Shown here in pieces: positions 30,161-33,472 of a DNA stretch of 33,472 bases (position 1 is the stretch's first letter; each line of letters opens with the position of its first letter). The stretch is from positions 1 to 33,472 of the IMG/VR virus record IMGVR_UViG_3300009163_000106; one strand, written 5' to 3'. A program made the translations under genes and the position numbers. This DNA is from a virus. The notes beneath the pieces were generated by a model, which saw only the letters and a list, made by a program, of their open reading frames with translations, made no database searches and was not told the origin of the DNA.

Positions 30161-30532
30161 ATGTTTGATGAATTCTGGTCTTTATATCCACGAAAAATTG
30201 CTAAAGCAACTGCAAGAAAAGCCTGGGCAAAACTTTCCGCAGAACAACAACTTATGGCTGCAAAAGCTATTGACACACATTGCCAATACTGGCGAACAAA
30301 AGAAACTGAGTTAGAATTTATTCCCCATCCTTCTACATGGTTAAATGCGGAAAGATGGGAAGATGAATTGGTAATAGAACCTAAGAAAGAAAAGATTGAC
30401 AAAAAGTGGATGTTTTCTAACGAAGGTATTGAAGCTAAAGCAAGGGAGTTGGGTGTCTTGGGTACTGGTTACGACTCTTATGACAGCTTAAAACAAAAAT
30501 GTATGAGGAAGCTAAACATCGCTGCGCTGTAA
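30161..30532 (+). CDS. DnaT-like / phage replication protein C-terminal domain
   Basis: A 123-residue protein. FDEFWSLYPRKIAKATARKA then WAKLSAEQQ, and later EFIPHPSTWLNAERWEDEL, are the signature of the C-terminal domain of phage replication proteins of the lambda O/DnaT-related group. This domain helps load host replicative helicase. Here it stands alone, without an N-terminal origin-binding HTH. It would link the phage to host DNA replication, consistent with the absence of a phage polymerase. SD GGAGAGGAG lies directly before the ATG; its end overlaps the next gene by 34 nt. Confidence 0.78.
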   Translation: MFDEFWSLYPRKIAKATARKAWAKLSAEQQLMAAKAIDTHCQYWRTKETELEFIPHPSTWLNAERWEDELVIEPKKEKIDKKWMFSNEGIEAKARELGVLGTGYDSYDSLKQKCMRKLNIAAL

Positions 30533-30717
30533 GATTTTTGTGTAATTTACGACACAAAAAAGGTTTGAAGTGGTTTAGAGAATACATTATTGGTAAACAA
30601 GTTTTACACCAATATTTTGCGGATTATCAACAGCAATATGCTTTAGGAAACAGGGGAGAATGGGGAAAGTGGATATTGAAAGATACATTGTCGCAGCAAC
30701 AGGGCTTGGGTATTTAG
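30499..30717 (+). CDS. Conserved basic phage protein
   Basis: A 72-residue protein: YEEAKHRCAVRFLCNLRHKK then WFREYIIGKQVLHQYFADYQ and GNRGEWGKWI. The 'A..RC..R.L...R....AREYL.......ADYR.QY..GNRG..G.W' layout is a pattern I recognise from a recurring phage protein of unknown function that follows replication genes. The start lies 34 nt inside the DnaT-like gene, with weak SD. The next membrane gene overlaps its end. Confidence 0.6.
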   Translation: MYEEAKHRCAVRFLCNLRHKKGLKWFREYIIGKQVLHQYFADYQQQYALGNRGEWGKWILKDTLSQQQGLGI

Positions 30718-30818
30718 TAGTAGGCCTTGCACAATACTTTAAAGGGTCGCCATCTAACGCATTTATATGGTTAGGTTACGCAGCAGCCCAAATCGGTCTA
30801 TGGATGAACCTCAAATGA
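30660..30818 (+). CDS. Small two-segment membrane protein
   Basis: A 52-residue protein: IERYIVAATGLGYLVVGLAQ as one span, YFKGSPSN as a short loop, and AFIWLGYAAAQIGLWMN as a second span. GGGGAGA overlaps its start and its stop overlaps the next ATG (ATGA). This coupling and the hydrophobic pattern make it credible. A GTG three codons downstream is an alternative start. Function unknown; it is too far from the lysis genes to be assumed a holin. Confidence 0.6.
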   Translation: MGKVDIERYIVAATGLGYLVVGLAQYFKGSPSNAFIWLGYAAAQIGLWMNLK

Positions 30819-31411
30819 AAGTTCTTATTGCGTGTGAATTTAGTGGAACTGTGCGTGATGCGTTCATTAGGGGGGGGCATGAGGCTATGAGTTGTGATTT
30901 AGAACCTTGTGATATACCTGGGCCTCATTATCAAGGTGATATGTTTGACATTATTAATGATAATTGGGATTTAATGATTGCCCATCCACCATGTACGCAT
31001 TTAGCGGTAAGTGGTGCTAGGCATTTTGCCAAAAAACAATCTGACGGCAGACAACAACAAGGTATTGATTTTTTTATGCGTGTAATTAATGCAAAGATAC
31101 CAAAATATGCTGTTGAAAATCCTATTGGAATTATGTCGTCAATTTACAGAAAACCTGACCAAATAATTCAACCTTGGCACTATGGACATAAAACAACAAA
31201 ATCTACTTGTCTTTGGCTTAAAGGGCTGCCATTGCTAAATCCAACAAACATAGTGGACAAAGGAGAATTTGTAACTTTTCCAAGTGGAAAAAGAATGTCT
31301 AAATGGTATTCTGATTCTTCAAAACTTTCCCCAAAAGAAAGGGAAAAAGTTCGCAACAAAACATTCCAAGGTATTGCTGACGCTATGGCAGACCAATGGG
31401 GAAAACTATGA
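30815..31411 (+). CDS. DNA cytosine-methyltransferase-like protein
   Basis: A 198-residue protein with the fold elements of C5-methyltransferases: KVLIACEFSGTVRDAF as the SAM-binding loop, HPPCTHLAVSGARHF with the PPC catalytic motif, and ENPIGIMSSIYRKPDQIIQP with the ENP motif. KSTCLWLKGLP follows. This compact form is common in phages and is usually annotated as DNA (cytosine-5)-methyltransferase; target recognition is not evident. It could protect phage DNA from host restriction. Start ATGA overlap at 30815. Eight consecutive G (30870-30877) occur around residues 19-21. Confidence 0.75.
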   Translation: MKVLIACEFSGTVRDAFIRGGHEAMSCDLEPCDIPGPHYQGDMFDIINDNWDLMIAHPPCTHLAVSGARHFAKKQSDGRQQQGIDFFMRVINAKIPKYAVENPIGIMSSIYRKPDQIIQPWHYGHKTTKSTCLWLKGLPLLNPTNIVDKGEFVTFPSGKRMSKWYSDSSKLSPKEREKVRNKTFQGIADAMADQWGKL

Positions 31412-31737
31412 AAGACTATGACCCAAATGATGCAATCGACTTCATTTTCAAGAAAGCGCCAGATTATGCAAAGGCAAAGGGAAACCTCGCACAATTCGAG
31501 GCATTTAAACATAGCCTTAAAGCTATTGAAATGTCTAAGTCAGAAGCAACAACGATTGGGGGCAAAGAGATGGATGCGTATAAATCGCAGGCTTATCAGG
31601 AGTTATGTGAGGCCATTGGTTTGGCGACTGAAGAGACAGAAGCGCTTAGGTGGCAGTTAGAAGCAGCCAAGATGAGATTTGAAGCATGGCGTACAGAATC
31701 AGCAACAAACCGTAACATTGATAGGATGACTAAATGA
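31408..31737 (+). CDS. Conserved phage early-region protein
   Basis: A 109-residue helical protein: NDAIDFIFKKAPDYAKAKGN, a middle helix (FKHSLKAIEMSKSEA), then EALRWQLEAAKMRFEAWRTE and SATNRNIDR. The 'A..Y..AKA....E.RKSLKA ... RW.L.AAQ.R.EVWRT.SA.NR.IDR' pattern is one of the most common unnamed phage proteins. It is usually found near recombination or replication genes. The ATG at 31408 overlaps the upstream stop (ATGA) and is preferred over 31396. Function unknown. Confidence 0.72.
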   Translation: MKDYDPNDAIDFIFKKAPDYAKAKGNLAQFEAFKHSLKAIEMSKSEATTIGGKEMDAYKSQAYQELCEAIGLATEETEALRWQLEAAKMRFEAWRTESATNRNIDRMTK

Positions 31738-31982
31738 CCAATAAATTAGTAGACGAAGCGCCTTATCACCCAGGTTATGAAGATGTTGGATTTAAACCAA
31801 CACCTACAAACGATTATTCTGAAAACTACCTGCGTATACAAAAGCTACTTAAATGCTATCACAACGCTACTCTTAAAAACAAATATGAAACAGCTACCAA
31901 GATAGCCCATGATTTAGCAGAAGAAACCATTAAACTAGAGTTTGCTACTTATGACCAGGTGAGGAAAACTTGGTTAAGCTAA
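31734..31982 (+). CDS. Small hypothetical protein
   Basis: An 82-residue protein: DEAPYHPGYEDVGFKPTPTN, then NYLRIQKLLKCYHNATLKNK and YETATKIAHDLAEETIKLE. The last two segments form amphipathic helices. No family is recognised. It is translationally coupled to both neighbours (ATGA at the start, TAATG at the end). The genes around it encode DNA-handling proteins, so a minor role there is plausible. Confidence 0.6.
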   Translation: MTNKLVDEAPYHPGYEDVGFKPTPTNDYSENYLRIQKLLKCYHNATLKNKYETATKIAHDLAEETIKLEFATYDQVRKTWLS

Positions 31983-32347
31983 TGCGTAATATGTTTGCTA
32001 CGCATACAGACTATGCGGAGTTTAAAGGGTTAATTACCGCAAATCCTGCATTTGTACCTAGTAATGTAGATGGTATTGCAGAACGCAATGGTTACTTTTT
32101 AATTATGGAATGGAAGCGACCTGGAGAAAAAGTAAGTGAAGGCCAAAAGCGCTTATTACAAGCATTGGCAGCTACCCCTAAATTTATGGTTGTTGTTATC
32201 ATTGGAGATACAGATAATGGCACTAACATACAAGAATTTTGGCAATACACCACAGACGGAAAACCATTTAAATCTGGAATAGGGTTTGGGTCTTTCAAGG
32301 AATGGTATAAATTATGGTACGAAATAGCTGATGGCCACAAAACATGA
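31982..32347 (+). CDS. PD-(D/E)XK-type nuclease (putative)
   Basis: A 121-residue protein. PSNVDGIAERNGYFLIMEWK followed by RPGEKVSEGQKRLLQAL gives an Asp in 'NVDGI' and 'E-W-K', matching the D...ExK core of PD-(D/E)XK nucleases. GDTDNGTNIQEFWQY then follows. Such small proteins occur in phages as Holliday-junction or VRR-NUC-like nucleases. The ATG at 31982 overlaps the upstream stop (TAATG); an upstream TTG is less likely. It is adjacent to an HNH-type nuclease. Confidence 0.7.
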   Translation: MRNMFATHTDYAEFKGLITANPAFVPSNVDGIAERNGYFLIMEWKRPGEKVSEGQKRLLQALAATPKFMVVVIIGDTDNGTNIQEFWQYTTDGKPFKSGIGFGSFKEWYKLWYEIADGHKT

Positions 32348-32618
32348 AAAGAAGTCATTCGATAAGATTGCAAACCTCGGATGTATTTTATGCTCCGAAG
32401 TCCTTGGGTTTGAAGGCAGCCAGGCAGAACTCCATCATGTACGCAGATATGGAAATGTTCGGTCTGCATCCCCTGTGCTTGCATTATGCCCTGAACATCA
32501 TCGGAACGGAAACGATAGTCTTCACCGAATGGGTGTCAAAGGTTTTGAAAAAAAATGGGGAATATCCTGTGAGGAGTTGCTGGAACGACAAAGTAAGAAA
32601 CTTGGAGAGGATATTTAG
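32331..32618 (+). CDS. Ref-like HNH nuclease
   Basis: A 95-residue protein. LGCILCSEVLG supplies a CxxC; AELHHVRRYG and LCPEHHRNGNDSLHRMG supply the HNH metal and catalytic His residues. This is the layout of the P1 Ref family of RecA-dependent nucleases, in which cleavage occurs at RecA-bound D-loops. KGFEKKWGISCEELLER matches the family's C-terminal part. It overlaps the preceding nuclease by 17 nt. It may process recombination intermediates. Confidence 0.82.
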   Translation: MATKHEKKSFDKIANLGCILCSEVLGFEGSQAELHHVRRYGNVRSASPVLALCPEHHRNGNDSLHRMGVKGFEKKWGISCEELLERQSKKLGEDI

Positions 32619-32620
32619 CG

Positions 32621-32821
32621 ATGACGACATTCACTACGGCAGACCGATTGGCAGTTGAAGCTACAATTCCAGAGGGTCAAACCCCAATTCAGACGAGATA
32701 CGGAAGGCTCTATTACGAAACTCCTTATCGTGGTGCGTCCACTTGTTTGTTTTGTGACGGCTCATGTGTATACATTCGTGGCATAAAACACGAATCACCG
32801 TATCTAGATGACCACATTTAG
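32621..32821 (+). CDS. Short protein overlapping a gene on the opposite strand (doubtful)
   Basis: A 66-residue frame opening MTTFTTADRLAVEATIPEGQ, which resembles the N-terminus 'MTTFTTEDR..AE' of conserved phage proteins. GGAGAGG lies about 10 nt before the ATG. However, 161 nt of it (32661-32821) are antisense to the C-terminal part of the SprT-like gene, and the last part contains no recognisable sequence. It may be the truncated remnant of a longer gene. Treat as possible only. Confidence 0.35.
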   Translation: MTTFTTADRLAVEATIPEGQTPIQTRYGRLYYETPYRGASTCLFCDGSCVYIRGIKHESPYLDDHI

Positions 32822-33008
32822 CAGAAGAAATAGTAATGGTGTGTTCGTAATCTTCACCTGTATCGTATAAATAAGTACCCATCACTTCTTTATCTTTATC
32901 CACAATAAAATCAATTTCTTCAGGTAATGGCATAGCCCACCTGTCAAATGGTTTCATGCAATAAATTGCCGAATACAAATTGCGAATAATTGCAGGCGTT
33001 AGTTTCAT
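32661..33008 (-). CDS. SprT-like zinc metalloprotein
   Basis: A 115-residue protein. IRVLCHECIHMSRH contains HExxH (H-E-C-I-H) with the zinc ligands and catalytic Glu. THHDKEFRNRAFRISSELGF then DPLEL supplies the following His and the conserved SprT-like tail. Short SprT-like phage proteins are thought to be metallopeptidases, but the substrate here is unknown. The ATG at 33008 overlaps the stop of the metallophosphoesterase (ATGA), showing that the two are co-transcribed leftward. Confidence 0.75.
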   Translation of the reverse strand: MKLTPAIIRNLYSAIYCMKPFDRWAMPLPEEIDFIVDKDKEVMGTYLYDTGEDYEHTITISSAKCGHLDTVIRVLCHECIHMSRHKTNKWTHHDKEFRNRAFRISSELGFDPLEL

Positions 33009-33472
33009 ACCCTGTTTATACAACCCCTAAATTCAAAAGCATCTTCACCGCATACTTGAATTAACTCTGGAAGCATTAAACGGCCTTCCTCAAAAGACAA
33101 TAATGCAAAGCCAGAACGCCAATCTTTAGGGTTGTCCTCTGTATAAGCCATGAACTGTTCACCATTAGGGTCAGCAAGGCAGCCTGTCTGTATGCCATAC
33201 CTTGTGCCGTTGTAGTCTGTAAAGGGCTGTACGGCTAAATGGTGGGTATGACCTGTAATCATATTGACCCCAGCGTTGACAGTATTGGCACGACCCGCAC
33301 CAAATCCACCTTTCCAGCGATGTTTAATACAAGTATCATCATTTACCCAAAATGACCAGCATGGTTTCCATAATGGAAAATGGTCTTTAAGGGTAAACCC
33401 TTTGACGCCCTCATACATACCTGTTTGTGCTGATAAGAATGTTTCAAATCTAGCATCATGGTTGCCAAGCGT
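33005..33472 (-). CDS. Calcineurin-like metallophosphoesterase, partial
   Basis: The frame is open at the right edge; 155 residues are visible. It reads TLGNHDARFETF at the edge, where GNHD is the central metal-binding motif of calcineurin-like phosphoesterases. Later come AGRANTVNAGVNMITGHTHH, with the GHTH motif that completes the dimetal site, and GIQTGCLADPNGEQF. It may act on nucleotides or DNA ends, as in phage NinI or Mre11-like enzymes. The N-terminal motif (D-H, GD) lies outside the window. Confidence 0.85.
   Translation of the reverse strand, partial: TLGNHDARFETFLSAQTGMYEGVKGFTLKDHFPLWKPCWSFWVNDDTCIKHRWKGGFGAGRANTVNAGVNMITGHTHHLAVQPFTDYNGTRYGIQTGCLADPNGEQFMAYTEDNPKDWRSGFALLSFEEGRLMLPELIQVCGEDAFEFRGCINRV

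Noticed and set aside
32092-32484. A 130-residue - strand frame
   Set aside because: Antisense to two nuclease genes with recognised active-site motifs.

Overview
The window is a continuous, gene-dense segment of a tailed double-stranded DNA phage genome, AT-rich (about 40% GC by eye). Genes are packed with ATGA or TAATG overlaps almost everywhere. A large terminase, a long portal protein, scaffold, capsid, P22-like tail-machine proteins and a run of Ala/Gln-rich ejection-type proteins, with no tape-measure or contractile-sheath gene, point to a podovirus. The GH108-type endolysin and GTA-type holin point to a Gram-negative host. The host genus cannot be read from the sequence. No integrase, DNA polymerase, RNA polymerase or tRNA gene was found.

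Layout. 1-1440 (+): the end of a PD-(D/E)XK-like nuclease, a helical DUF5856-like protein and four small, mostly very basic, translationally coupled proteins. 1486-5422 (+): small terminase, large terminase, portal. 5422-10489 (+): a large tail fibre with a glycine-rich tip, three small fibre-associated proteins, a GT9-like glycosyltransferase and a CxxC protein. 10498-12908 (+): scaffold, major capsid protein and probable decoration protein, closed by a strong intrinsic terminator at 12946-12982. 13014-21611 (+): neck and tail-machine proteins, a GNAT-like protein and four internal or ejection proteins. 21608-22928 (+): a second fibre set. 22930-24607 (+): lysis cassette. 24604-28013 (-): small unknown proteins and a recombination module (RecB-like exonuclease, SSB-like protein, ERF annealing protein). 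28124-32821 (+): a YdaS/Cro-like regulator, a PAPS-reductase-like enzyme, a DnaT-like replication protein, a C5-methyltransferase-like protein, nucleases and small unknowns. 32661-33472 (-): a SprT-like metalloprotein and a partial metallophosphoesterase.

The least ordinary parts are two non-coding tracts. The stretch 29115-29595 has a good sigma70-like promoter (29091-29120) followed by about 460 nt that fold into a very dense structure: a 23-bp arm, several hairpins, at least one loop-mediated pseudoknot, and a helix that could switch between two partners, one of them next to a Shine-Dalgarno sequence. Its G-U wobbles all fit the + strand. It looks like a large ornate phage ncRNA or giant leader. 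The stretch 25820-26140 holds a compact three-way junction whose loop, read on the - strand, is complementary to the AAGGGGA ribosome-binding motif shared by five genes in the window, and an 18-bp AT palindrome.

How the genes work together: the phage appears to rely on host polymerases, using a DnaT-like loader and an ERF/SSB/exonuclease set for replication and recombination. Structural genes are expressed rightward. Lysis follows through holin and muramidase. The divergent promoter region at 28014-28123 is the likely control point between the leftward recombination genes and the rightward early genes.
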